From Pseudomonas violetae (GTDB lineage: Bacteria > Pseudomonadota > Gammaproteobacteria > Pseudomonadales > Pseudomonadaceae): 57,026 nt of DNA. The position numbers and the translations under genes were made by a program. The notes below the pieces were generated by a model. That model worked only from the letters and a program-made list of their open reading frames with translations. It was not told the DNA's origin and did not search any database. Positions 43,931 through 51,828 of the stretch are shown here, piece by piece. Within the stretch, counting starts at the first letter, position 1, and each line of letters opens with the position of its first letter. Location of the stretch: positions 1 through 57,026 of the forward strand of contig NZ_JAKNRW010000032.1 of assembly GCF_023072615.1 (NCBI RefSeq), in the 5' to 3' direction.

Positions 43931-44821
43931 TCAGGACGAGAACGCCCGGGCAATTGCGGTAAAACCCGGTCCGGCCAGGACGATCAATAGCGCTGGAAAC
44001 AGAAACAGCATCATCACCACCGACATCTTCGCCGACATTTTCGAGATATATTCCTGCAGGTTGGTCAGGCGAGGGTCGTCGAGCAGCTGCTTGAGCGCCA
44101 GCAGCGACTTCATCGCTCCGCCGCCTTGCTGGATCAGTTGCTGCAGGATCACGCAGGTATCGGTGAACTCGTCGATCGCCAGCGCATTGGCCGCCTTGTT
44201 CAATTCCTGTCCCAGCTCCAGGCCCGAGTCGACCCGGGCCAGAATCAGGCTCAGCTCCTGGGTGGTCTGCGGCAACAGGCGCCGGGCTTCGACGCTCAAT
44301 ACGCGCAGGGCCTGCTCAACGGCCATCCCCGATTCGAATAGAATTCGCAGCAAAGGAATGAGCGTGGAAATTTCCACGGCAATTTGTTTTTGCCGCCGCT
44401 TGGCGGCGTATGCCAGCAGGCGCTTGGGCAACAGGTAACCGATGGCCAAGGCAAAGAATGGCGCGATCCAGTGGTTGCTTTCCTGGGGATAAACCAGCGG
44501 TTGCAGCACGATAACCAGGGCCATTACCAAGAACGGTGTGCCGATTTGCAGCGCGGCAAATACCGAGCGCTGGCGGGCGCGGCGCCATCCCACGCGGTTG
44601 AGCAGTATTTGGGTTTCGTTGTCGAGACTGACGCTGCGTTGCCCCACCTTGCTGTCACCAACGGCGCGCAGCCAGTTGCCCAGGCGATTGTCCTGCAGCA
44701 TCTGGCCTTGCAGGCGCTGGGTGACCTGGCGTGCGCGCCGGTGACGCTCGAACAGGCTGGCGAACATCAACAACACGGCTCCCAGCAGCAACAACGAACT
44801 GATAATCAACGCGACGGCCAT
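43931..44821 (-). CDS. tadC: TadC inner-membrane platform protein
   Basis: Type II secretion F-domain protein that, with TadB, forms the inner-membrane base of the Flp pilus machine. 296 aa with N-terminal and paired central membrane helices (ALIISSLLLLGAVLLMFAS; FLVMALVIVLQPLVYP; APFFALAIGYLLP) and a C-terminal helix. A GSPF-like segment IPLLRILFESGMAVEQALRVL lies near residue 160-180. It follows tadB with a 1-nt gap, so the two are co-translated. Confidence 0.93.
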   Translation of the reverse strand: MAVALIISSLLLLGAVLLMFASLFERHRRARQVTQRLQGQMLQDNRLGNWLRAVGDSKVGQRSVSLDNETQILLNRVGWRRARQRSVFAALQIGTPFLVMALVIVLQPLVYPQESNHWIAPFFALAIGYLLPKRLLAYAAKRRQKQIAVEISTLIPLLRILFESGMAVEQALRVLSVEARRLLPQTTQELSLILARVDSGLELGQELNKAANALAIDEFTDTCVILQQLIQQGGGAMKSLLALKQLLDDPRLTNLQEYISKMSAKMSVVMMLFLFPALLIVLAGPGFTAIARAFSS

Positions 44822-44822
44822 C

Positions 44823-45707
44823 TCAAACGCTCCGCAACATGCGCCACAGCGCCAGGCAACCGGTGACTTGCAGGCACACGGCGATGATCAGCATCTGCCG
44901 TCCCCCTGCGTCGTTCCACATACCCAGCATGTAACCGGGATTGCTCATCATGAAATAGCTCACCAGGATCAGCGGCAACGACCCCAGGACCCAGGCGGTC
45001 ATGCGGGTTTCACCGGTGAGTGCACGCAATTGGCGAGCACCCTGCTCGCGCTCGCGAATCAGTTTGATCAGGTTCTCCAGCAGTTCGCTGGCGTTGCCGC
45101 CATAACGGTGATTGACCTTCAGGCCCAGGGCGAACATGCGCAACTCGTCCTGCTCATACAGCTCGGCAAAGTCATTCACCGCTTCTGGAAGGCTCACGCC
45201 TAACTGCACATTGCGTTGAACCCTGCCCATGGCAGTTTTCAACGGATCCTCGCTGGCGTCGACCGCGCCCATCACCGCGTCCGCCAAGGTGCGACCGGAC
45301 TTCAGACTGCGTACCGTGTGGTCCAGCAACTGGGGTAACTGCTCGACGATCCGGCGGATCAGCCGGCGATAGCGCCACGACACATACACCCGCAGCGCCA
45401 ACGGCGGCACCACCAGCAACAGCAGGAAGCCGGCCCAGCTCGCGACGGTAAAACCCATCAGCATCGACACCACCCACAGCGTCAGCCATCTACCCAGGCG
45501 GTCGGTGGGGCGCCCCAGGCCTGCACGCAGAAATGCCCGCTCCAGGCCCGTCCACCGAGTCTTTTCCGGCACCCGTTCCGGTTGCCCCTGGCCCAGGCGT
45601 TCCAGTACCCGTTCGCTGCCGGATTTACGCACGCCCTGATAGAACAGGCGCACAGAAAAGGCCAGCAGCAACAGGCACATCAGGCACAGCAACAGAGGAC
45701 CGATCAT
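44823..45707 (-). CDS. tadB: TadB inner-membrane platform protein
   Basis: 294 aa from ATG 45707 (MIGPLLLCLMCLLLLAF), with GAGG upstream; an extended frame to 45812 overlaps tadA and has no family match. GSPII_F domain near residues 135-260: LPQLLDHTVRSLKSGRTLADAVMG and NVQLGVSLPEAVNDFAELY. Flanking membrane helices include LLLLVVPPLALRVYV and AWVLGSLPLILVSYFMM. It lies 13 nt after tadA and 1 nt before tadC. Confidence 0.93.
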   Translation of the reverse strand: MIGPLLLCLMCLLLLAFSVRLFYQGVRKSGSERVLERLGQGQPERVPEKTRWTGLERAFLRAGLGRPTDRLGRWLTLWVVSMLMGFTVASWAGFLLLLVVPPLALRVYVSWRYRRLIRRIVEQLPQLLDHTVRSLKSGRTLADAVMGAVDASEDPLKTAMGRVQRNVQLGVSLPEAVNDFAELYEQDELRMFALGLKVNHRYGGNASELLENLIKLIREREQGARQLRALTGETRMTAWVLGSLPLILVSYFMMSNPGYMLGMWNDAGGRQMLIIAVCLQVTGCLALWRMLRSV

Positions 45708-45720
45708 GTGCGCCTCGCGG

Positions 45721-46995
45721 TCAGTGATGGGCGCTGACCGACTCGCGGCGCAGCTTGTCGCCAGCGGGGTTGACCGCCTCGCGCAGAAAGCCGAAACCGG
45801 TACGTCGATCAAGCCGGAACAGGGTGTTGGTGACGTACACGTCGTCGCGGATCCCCACTACTTCCACGACTTCGCTGACGCAGCGGCGTCCGTCCGGCAT
45901 GCGGGTCAACTGGATCACTACGTCCAGTGCTGCGCAGATCATTTGCCGCAGGGTGCGCTCTGCGATGGTGCGGCCCGTCAGGCCTACCAGGGTCTCCAGG
46001 CGCAGCAACGCATCCTGCGCGTTGTTGGCATGCACAGTACTCATTGAACCGTCGTGACCGGTGTTCATGGCGGTGAGGACATCGACCACTTCGACGCCAC
46101 GGATTTCGCCGAGGATGATCCGGTCCGGGCGCATCCGCAGGGCGTTGCGGATCAGGTCACTGGCTTTCACTTCGCCGTGGCCTTCGGCATTCGGCGGGCG
46201 GGTTTCCAGGCGCACCACGTGTGGGTGGCCGAGTTGCAATTCGGCGACGTCTTCGATAGTCACCAGGCGTTCATGAGGATTGATCAGTTGGCTGAGGATA
46301 TTCAGCAGGGTGGTCTTGCCCGTGCCGGTGCCGCCGCTGATCAGGATATTGCAGCGCCTGCCGACTGCCTCCTGGATGAAGTCGAAGATCGCTTGGTCGA
46401 TGGTTTGCATCGCCATCAAGTCCGAGCTCTTGAGCATGTCCTTGCGAAATTTACGGATTGACAGGCAAGGGCCGTCGAGGGCGATTGGCGGGATGATGGC
46501 GTTGACCCGGCTGCCATCGGGCAGGCGCGCATCGACCATCGGCGAGGACTCGTCGAGCCGCCGGCCCAGAGGTGCGAGGATACGCTGCATCACGCGTTCG
46601 ACATGGTGTGCATCGATGAAGCGCAAGTCGCTTTGATGCAGCACGCCGTCGCGTTCGATAAACACCCGGTGTGGGCCATTGACCAGAATCTCGGTCACCG
46701 CCGGGTCGCGCAGCAGCACTTCGAGGGGACCGAAGCCGGTCAGCTCGTCGACGATCTCTTCGGCCAGGCGCTCCATTTCATAACGAGAGATCGCCAGGTG
46801 CAGGCGGGCGATGTACTCGGCGATCTTGTCGATTACAAACTGCGACAGCACTTGCCGGGTGCCCTCCAGCAGGTTTTTCCCGGACTCTTCGATGGCGTCG
46901 ATGATGTAACGGTGCAGCACCAGTTTCAGGCCTTCATGGTCGGTGTTGCCCACTGCATTCCGGGTTGGCGCGCCGAAAAGTTTTTCACTGTTCAT
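45721..46995 (-). CDS. tadA: TadA/CpaF ATPase of Flp pilus assembly
   Basis: Hexameric secretion ATPase that powers pilus extension and retraction. 424 aa from ATG 46995 (MNSEKLFGAPTRN), overlapping tadZ by ATGA. Walker A GGTGTGKTT at 221-229; Asp box TIEDVAELQL near 247; Walker B RMRPDRIILGEIRGVE near 305-320; His box MSTVHANN near 340. The N-terminal domain has the FGPLEVLLRDPAVTEILVNG signature of CpaF. Confidence 0.97.
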   Translation of the reverse strand: MNSEKLFGAPTRNAVGNTDHEGLKLVLHRYIIDAIEESGKNLLEGTRQVLSQFVIDKIAEYIARLHLAISRYEMERLAEEIVDELTGFGPLEVLLRDPAVTEILVNGPHRVFIERDGVLHQSDLRFIDAHHVERVMQRILAPLGRRLDESSPMVDARLPDGSRVNAIIPPIALDGPCLSIRKFRKDMLKSSDLMAMQTIDQAIFDFIQEAVGRRCNILISGGTGTGKTTLLNILSQLINPHERLVTIEDVAELQLGHPHVVRLETRPPNAEGHGEVKASDLIRNALRMRPDRIILGEIRGVEVVDVLTAMNTGHDGSMSTVHANNAQDALLRLETLVGLTGRTIAERTLRQMICAALDVVIQLTRMPDGRRCVSEVVEVVGIRDDVYVTNTLFRLDRRTGFGFLREAVNPAGDKLRRESVSAHH

Positions 46996-48182
46996 TGCGT
47001 CCCCCTCAGTCGGTCGAACCATCCCGTCTTGGCTTTGACGATGCCTTCGGAGCGTTTTGCCAGGCGTTCGCCGAGGGTACGCAGACCCTGGGTCAAGGTT
47101 TCCCGAGGGGCCAGTTCAAATAGCGATACGCCCTGATTCTTGGCGTTAAGACGCACCTGAGGGCTGTTGGCGAGCGTCGCAATGACCTCCATGCCGAAAC
47201 TTTTACCCAGGGTCTCGGCGTCGGGTGCGACGTCGCGCAGGTAGCGGTCCACCAGGAGCTTGGAGTGATCGAGCTTCAAGCCTTTTTCGCGCCAGAAATT
47301 GAGGACCGCCAAGTTGCGCCGGCAGTCGAGCACGTTCTGATCGGTGTACCACAGCAACTTGTCGCAGTGGCTGACAAAGGTCCGCAGCGCCTCGCTGTCC
47401 TGCTGCCCCGTGAGGTTCACCACGATGTGCTGGAAGTGTTGGCGCAGCGCGCTGAGCAGCATGTACAGCTCTGCGGCACTGGTGTGCTCCAGCGGCTCAT
47501 CGGTACTGGCATAGGCCAGGATTCGCAAGCCGGCTTCGCAGCGACTGAAAGCGCTGTCGATCAACGTGGCGTCCAGGCGTCGCAAGTGCCGCAGGGCATC
47601 GCCAAAGTGAAACGAGCTCTCCAGGCCCAGTAACGCCAGGCTGTCACCGCGGGGCAATCCGAGATCCAGCAACAAGGTTTGTTGCCCGCTCTTCTGCACC
47701 ACTTGCGCGAGATGGGTGCAAAGCAATGCGCCATCGGCGTTGCCCTGCACGCTATACAGCACGGTCAGGCCACCCAGTTGAGTGTTGGGGGTTACGGGTG
47801 GCAGGCGCTTGCTCAAGCGCCGAACCAGGCCTGCGACTTCACTGGAGCGCGAGCCATACGCGACGAAATCCCGGGCACCTGCGCGCATGGCGTTGAGCAC
47901 CAGTTGATTGTCCATGCCGTCGCCCAGCGCGACGATCGCGAGCATTGGCTTGGCTTCCAGGGCGCCTTCGATCAGCGCGCTCTGGGCCACCACGTGGTCT
48001 CGATCCAGGTCAATGAATACCAGGCTGGCGAACGTCACTTCCACCAACGCCAGCAATTCGTCGAGGCTGCCGCCACCGGCGCTGACCACCTGGCCCAAGG
48101 GTGCGAGGGCACCCTGCAGCCACTCCAGGTCGGTGTCGTTGCGCGTAATCGCGAGAAAGGTCTGACTCAGGCTCTGGCTCAT
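46992..48182 (-). CDS. tadZ: TadZ/CpaE localisation protein
   Basis: ParA/MinD-like protein that places the Tad machine, typically at a pole. 396 aa. The N-terminal receiver-like domain (about 1-130) has LVFIDLDRD and LNAMRAGARDFVAYG. The P-loop domain follows (about 138 to the end), but the Walker A is degenerate: SVQGNADGALLCTHLA where KGGVGKT would be, a known trend in TadZ. LLLDLGLPRGDSLALLGL is the next motif. It overlaps both rcpA and tadA by 4 nt. Confidence 0.92.
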   Translation of the reverse strand: MSQSLSQTFLAITRNDTDLEWLQGALAPLGQVVSAGGGSLDELLALVEVTFASLVFIDLDRDHVVAQSALIEGALEAKPMLAIVALGDGMDNQLVLNAMRAGARDFVAYGSRSSEVAGLVRRLSKRLPPVTPNTQLGGLTVLYSVQGNADGALLCTHLAQVVQKSGQQTLLLDLGLPRGDSLALLGLESSFHFGDALRHLRRLDATLIDSAFSRCEAGLRILAYASTDEPLEHTSAAELYMLLSALRQHFQHIVVNLTGQQDSEALRTFVSHCDKLLWYTDQNVLDCRRNLAVLNFWREKGLKLDHSKLLVDRYLRDVAPDAETLGKSFGMEVIATLANSPQVRLNAKNQGVSLFELAPRETLTQGLRTLGERLAKRSEGIVKAKTGWFDRLRGTQ

Positions 48183-49393
48183 TGCGATAGTCCGCTGCGT
48201 TTATCGAAGTTGCCGTTTTCGAGGAAGTACATACGGTAGAAATTCGGATCGTAGTTACGCAATTTTTCCCCGGGCAGCGAAGGCAATTGCGCGTTCGCCG
48301 CCAGTGGCTGGACCAGGTGCGGGGTGACGATCATCAGCAGTTCGCGTTCTTCGCGATTGATGTTCTGGTCGCGGAAAAACGCACCCAGGATCGGGATGTC
48401 GCCAAGTCCCGGAAACTTGTTCACCTGGGAGCTGTTACGGGTGCTGATCAGGCCGCTGATGACAAAGCTTTCGCCATCGGCCAGGGAGATGCTGGTGTCG
48501 GTGCGGCGTACCGTCAGCGCCGGGACGACGGTGCCGGCGATGTTGACGCCGTTGCTGTAGTCCAGTTCGCTGACTTCCGGCGCGACTTTCAGGGCGATGC
48601 GATTGCTGCCGATGATGGTCGGGGTCAGCGTCAGGCGGATGCCGAATTCCTTGTACTCGATCGAGACGTTGTCGCTGCCGGAGCTGGGCACCGGGATGGG
48701 AATTTCGCCACCGGCCAGGAAGCTCGCACTCTGCCCGCTCAGCGCCACCAGGCTAGGGCGCGCCAGGGTGTAGGCGAAACCGCTGCCTTCAAGGGCATTG
48801 ATCATCACCATGGTCTTGCCGCCAATCCAGGAAATATTGAACTGATCGTTATTCACCGGTAGCCGCGGCTGTACCACGCCGTCAATGGTCGGCAAGGTGC
48901 GGGGTGCGCCGAACAGGAAGTTGCCGCGTGTACCAAAAATCGAGGTCGAGGCTTCCTTGAGTTTGGTTCGGCTGACTTCGACGAAGCGGATGTCGGTTTG
49001 CACTTGGGAAGGCAGCAGCGCTTCCTCGGAAGGCAAGGCGACGGCGGTGAGCGCCGCGGTGGCCTTGCCCTGGACGAACACCATGGTCTGGCGCGGTATG
49101 GTCGAGCAGGCGGTCCAGACCATCAGGCTGGTCGCGCCGGGTGCCATGCCAGTAAGCAGGAAACCGCTGGCGCCGGTGGTGCGCACGTCGGCGATCTTCG
49201 GGTCGCCGACGGCCAGGCGGGTGATCGCAACCGGCGACTGCAGCTCCTGCTGCAAGCCTTCGCCGACTTCCAGCACGCTGGGCAACGGGCTCAATGCCGT
49301 GCAATGGCTGGAAGCGGCGAGGCTGGTGTCGGCAGCTGCCAACACCAGGCAAGCGAACAGCGGGCAAAATATCGGCATGGAACGACTGGGCAT
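48179..49393 (-). CDS. rcpA: RcpA/CpaC outer-membrane secretin
   Basis: Channel through which the Flp pilus crosses the outer membrane. 404 aa with a signal peptide (cut about residue 26, SLAA). The N-terminal pilus-secretin domain is VLEVGEGLQQELQSPVAITRLAVGDPKIADV, in the BON-like/T2SS-T3SS_pil_N family, with the secretin domain about 170-375. The signature SISLADGESFVISGLI and FPGLGDIPILGAFFR near the end are diagnostic. It is 20 nt after rcpC and overlaps tadZ by 4 nt. Confidence 0.95.
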   Translation of the reverse strand: MPSRSMPIFCPLFACLVLAAADTSLAASSHCTALSPLPSVLEVGEGLQQELQSPVAITRLAVGDPKIADVRTTGASGFLLTGMAPGATSLMVWTACSTIPRQTMVFVQGKATAALTAVALPSEEALLPSQVQTDIRFVEVSRTKLKEASTSIFGTRGNFLFGAPRTLPTIDGVVQPRLPVNNDQFNISWIGGKTMVMINALEGSGFAYTLARPSLVALSGQSASFLAGGEIPIPVPSSGSDNVSIEYKEFGIRLTLTPTIIGSNRIALKVAPEVSELDYSNGVNIAGTVVPALTVRRTDTSISLADGESFVISGLISTRNSSQVNKFPGLGDIPILGAFFRDQNINREERELLMIVTPHLVQPLAANAQLPSLPGEKLRNYDPNFYRMYFLENGNFDKRSGLSQ

Positions 49394-49413
49394 AAAACTG
49401 CATCCTTGCTCGA

Positions 49414-50358
49414 TCAGGGAGTTTGTTGGGTTACTTGGTTACCACGGATGACTTCCACGGCCGGCCTTGCAGCGGCAGTGCGCGCAGGGCTGCTGATGGG
49501 TGTTTTCGGCGCGCCGCCCAGGGCCAGTTGGGTGAACTGGAACAGGCCGCTGTTGGCAGCATCGAGATTGCCGGGCGTGTCGCTTTCTCCGGCCCAGTAG
49601 CGCGCCAGGCGCTGCTCTTCGGCGCTGCGTACCGCCAGGCGCAAAGTGCCCACCTGGGTCGCCAGCATCAGTCGGCTGAGCAACGGTTCCGGTACGGCCA
49701 GCAGCACGGTGCGGGCAGCGATGCGGCGCTGATCCTGCTTGATCTTTTCTTCGGCGTTGAGGGGCGGGGTGGCGGGCTTTCCGTCGTTGGTCAGGCCGAG
49801 CTGGTCGCCGACCCCGAGCACGCGCATGGCCGGGATGACGATCTGTGCCGACTGTTGCCGGTTGCTCTCGTCCTGGCGCAAGTACAGCAGCACATCGACA
49901 TAGTCACCCGGTGCCAGTTGCCCTGCGGCCCCGATCACTTCATCGACCGCGACGGCGAGTGCGCGCTCGTCACTGCGGATCATGCGCGCCAGGGCGCCAC
50001 CGGTTTCGAAACTGTCTTCGCTCAACCAGGTGCCAGCGGTGAGTGTGCGCCATGGCATGCGCCCGACTGCCTGGTCGATGCTGCCCAGGCTACCTGCCGG
50101 TGCACTGCGCAGTTTTTCCACGACGAGGTCGGCTACGGTCAATGGTGTAAATGGCGCCACATCGTGCACCAGTACGACCACCGAATGGCGGGTCTGGTCT
50201 TCGGCGGTGGCGACGGTTTTTTCGATGGCGACCACTGCGCTCGGAGCCTCGGAAGGTGCGGCGGCGGGCGCACGACTGAGCATCAGTCCCCAGTATCCGG
50301 CGACGACTGCTCCGACTAGCAACAACCCGGCAAGGCCCATGGTGACGCGACTGTTCAT
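49414..50358 (-). CDS. rcpC: RcpC/CpaB periplasmic pilus assembly protein
   Basis: Periplasmic partner of the RcpA secretin. 314 aa. N-terminal membrane anchor (about 7-29, MGLAGLLLVGAVVAGYWGL), SAF-type beta-clip domain (about 55-130, VVLVHDVAPFTPLTVADL), then a CpaB-family RcpC-like domain with ERALAVAVDEVIGAAGQLAPG and GDYVDVLLYL near 130-160. The start at ATG 50358 has GGGAG. It is the first gene of the minus-strand tad operon, divergent from flp across a 332-nt gap. Confidence 0.95.
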   Translation of the reverse strand: MNSRVTMGLAGLLLVGAVVAGYWGLMLSRAPAAAPSEAPSAVVAIEKTVATAEDQTRHSVVVLVHDVAPFTPLTVADLVVEKLRSAPAGSLGSIDQAVGRMPWRTLTAGTWLSEDSFETGGALARMIRSDERALAVAVDEVIGAAGQLAPGDYVDVLLYLRQDESNRQQSAQIVIPAMRVLGVGDQLGLTNDGKPATPPLNAEEKIKQDQRRIAARTVLLAVPEPLLSRLMLATQVGTLRLAVRSAEEQRLARYWAGESDTPGNLDAANSGLFQFTQLALGGAPKTPISSPARTAAARPAVEVIRGNQVTQQTP

Positions 50359-50690
50359 GACGGCTCTCCCTTTCCTGCCGCAAGACTTGGCCCATATCCA
50401 GACGGGGTAAATTCGTGCTCAGGCAGCTATGAACATTCAACGATTTCGCTATTTGACGGTAGCGCAGGTGAGGCAAAACGCCATTAACCAGAATGAAAAT
50501 ATCTGGCAAAAATTTGAGAAGTGGCCGTAATGGCGGGTGTTCTTTTGGGTGCTTCAGAAAGTGCTAATACTTTGTAATTAATACGTTCTTACAGTTGCTG
50601 GGGGTGGGTTTGTTGACAATGCTCTGATTGCACGGAGCAATCATGTCACCGCCCGTGATACCGGTGCCCAGGGGCCCAAGGAGTTGTCAG
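50359..50690. promoter_or_regulatory. Divergent control region between rcpC and flp
   Basis: 332 nt without a gene, more AT-rich than its surroundings, serving both the tad operon and flp. It contains a dyad CCAGA-N9-TCTGG (50488-50506), and TTGACA at 50613-50618 with AGCAAT 17 nt later as a weak -35/-10 for flp. PprB would be expected to bind here because it controls these genes in P. aeruginosa, but I cannot name its site by sequence. Confidence 0.5.
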
Positions 50691-50882
50691 ATGTTTCTTA
50701 AACTGTATGTGAAAGTTCGCGTGTTTTTTGAAAGTACTGAAGGGGCTTCGGCGATTGAGTATGCGATTGTGGCGGCGATGGTGGCGGTTGTTGTTGTGGT
50801 GTTTATTGCCCCCATTGGAGATCAGGTCAAGGAGATTTTCAACAAAATTACCGTAGGAATCGGAGGCACTGCTGTGTCGTAA
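50691..50882 (+). CDS. flp: Flp major pilin (type IVb)
   Basis: 63 aa from ATG 50691, with AAGGAG at 8 nt; in-frame upstream codons lack a site. Leader of 18 residues ending in G18; cleavage G/ASAIEYAIVAA with E23 at +5 and Y24 after it, the Flp motif. The mature pilin is a single hydrophobic helix (IVAAMVAVVVVVFIAPIG) plus a short tail with a serine end. It is the substrate of FppA. It is transcribed opposite to rcpC, with a response regulator gene 79 nt downstream. Confidence 0.96.
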   Translation: MFLKLYVKVRVFFESTEGASAIEYAIVAAMVAVVVVVFIAPIGDQVKEIFNKITVGIGGTAVS

Positions 50883-50961
50883 AGCAGTTAAGATAATCAG
50901 CTGTATTCCTGATTGTCGGCTAATGTGGTTAAACCTAGGATTGCCGTAGCGGAAACGCCAC

Positions 50962-51375
50962 ATGACAATATCTTCACCCCCACGCCAGCAGTTGCTCTTG
51001 GTCGACGACGAAGAAGACGCGCTGCTTGAACTTGCCGAACTGCTGGAGGGCGAGGGCTTTTGTTGCTTCACGGCAACGTCGGTCAAACTCGCCCTGCATC
51101 ACCTTACCCGCCATCCTGATATCGCCTTGGTGATCACCGATCTGCGCATGCCGGAGGAAAGCGGCATGTCGCTGATCAAGCGGTTGCGCGAGCACACCTC
51201 ACGTCAGCATCTACCGGTGATCGTCACGTCCGGGCATGCGGACATGGAGGACGTCAGCGACATGCTGCGCCTGCAGGTGCTCGACCTGTTTCGCAAACCC
51301 ATCTACCACGTGCGACTGCTGGAGACGTTGAACAACCTGTTCCCGCAGCCCCTGGCCCAAGTGACTTCCGGCTGA
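50962..51375 (+). CDS. Receiver-only response regulator
   Basis: 137 aa consisting of one receiver domain, with acidic pocket D15/D16, phospho-acceptor D60 (VITDLRMPEES), T/S at VIVTSGH and K in FRKPIYH. There is no output domain. It is close in type to receivers that follow GGDEF/HAMP kinases or act as phosphate sinks. It lies 79 nt after flp on the same strand, so it may be co-expressed with the pilin and be fed or drained by PprA. That is inference from position. Confidence 0.88.
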   Translation: MTISSPPRQQLLLVDDEEDALLELAELLEGEGFCCFTATSVKLALHHLTRHPDIALVITDLRMPEESGMSLIKRLREHTSRQHLPVIVTSGHADMEDVSDMLRLQVLDLFRKPIYHVRLLETLNNLFPQPLAQVTSG

Positions 51376-51556
51376 ACAAACCCGCTCCTACCGATGCATG
51401 CCGCCAGCGTGCCCGGTCCCGCAGGAGCAGCCTTCGGCAGCTCCTACGTGGGGATCGCTCTGCGTCTACAGCTGTGTCGATTTGATCCAGTACGCGCTTA
51501 GCCGTGATCTCCGCCAGCATTTCGGATTCGGCGGGGGGAGGGAGTGTTTGATCCAT
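51254..51556 (-). CDS. Doubtful small ORF that may be a REP-disrupted gene
   Basis: Starts at ATG 51556 with GGAG 8 nt before it (MDQTLPPPAESEMLAEITAKR). The first 37 residues look like a normal acidic, helical protein. From about residue 38 (RSCRRLLL) the frame runs through the REP sequence at 51384-51447 and then into the antisense of the response regulator. If real, the native gene is short or has lost its end to the REP insertion. Confidence 0.3.
   Translation of the reverse strand: MDQTLPPPAESEMLAEITAKRVLDQIDTAVDAERSPRRSCRRLLLRDRARWRHASVGAGLFSRKSLGPGAAGTGCSTSPAVARGRWVCETGRAPAGAACR
51384..51447. repeat. REP sequence
   Basis: GCTCCTAC...GCAGGAGCAGCCTTCGGCAGCTCCTAC contains the hairpin GGAGCAGCC...GGCAGCTCC. 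It lies in the 453-nt gap after the response regulator, within the doubtful ORF. Confidence 0.6.
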
Positions 51557-51656
51557 TGTGAAACTCCAAGTGATATTAGGCGCTGCCATCAATCGCCGCG
51601 ACGCAATCGTAGGTGGCAGCTGTGCGCAGGTTCGCGGACCGAGCCACTTGGAAACC

Positions 51657-51759
51657 CACTGTAGGAGCGAGCTTGCTCGCGATGGTCGTGAACGATAATG
51701 CTGGCAACCTGATATGCCCGCGGCGTTCTCGGGTTCATCGCGAGCGAGCTCCTACAGTG
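51657..51759. repeat. REPIN-type palindrome
   Basis: CACTGTAGGAGCGAGCTTGCTCGCGATG and CATCGCGAGCGAGCTCCTACAGTG face each other across about 50 nt, downstream of the TpsB gene. Its arms match those at 26177-26276 almost exactly, so the two are copies of one class. Confidence 0.82.
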
Positions 51760-51828
51760 GGTTCGTATAGGCCACCGTCCTTCTGGCGATCGTTCAACGT
51801 CGCCATCGCGAGCAAATCGGTCCTCAAC

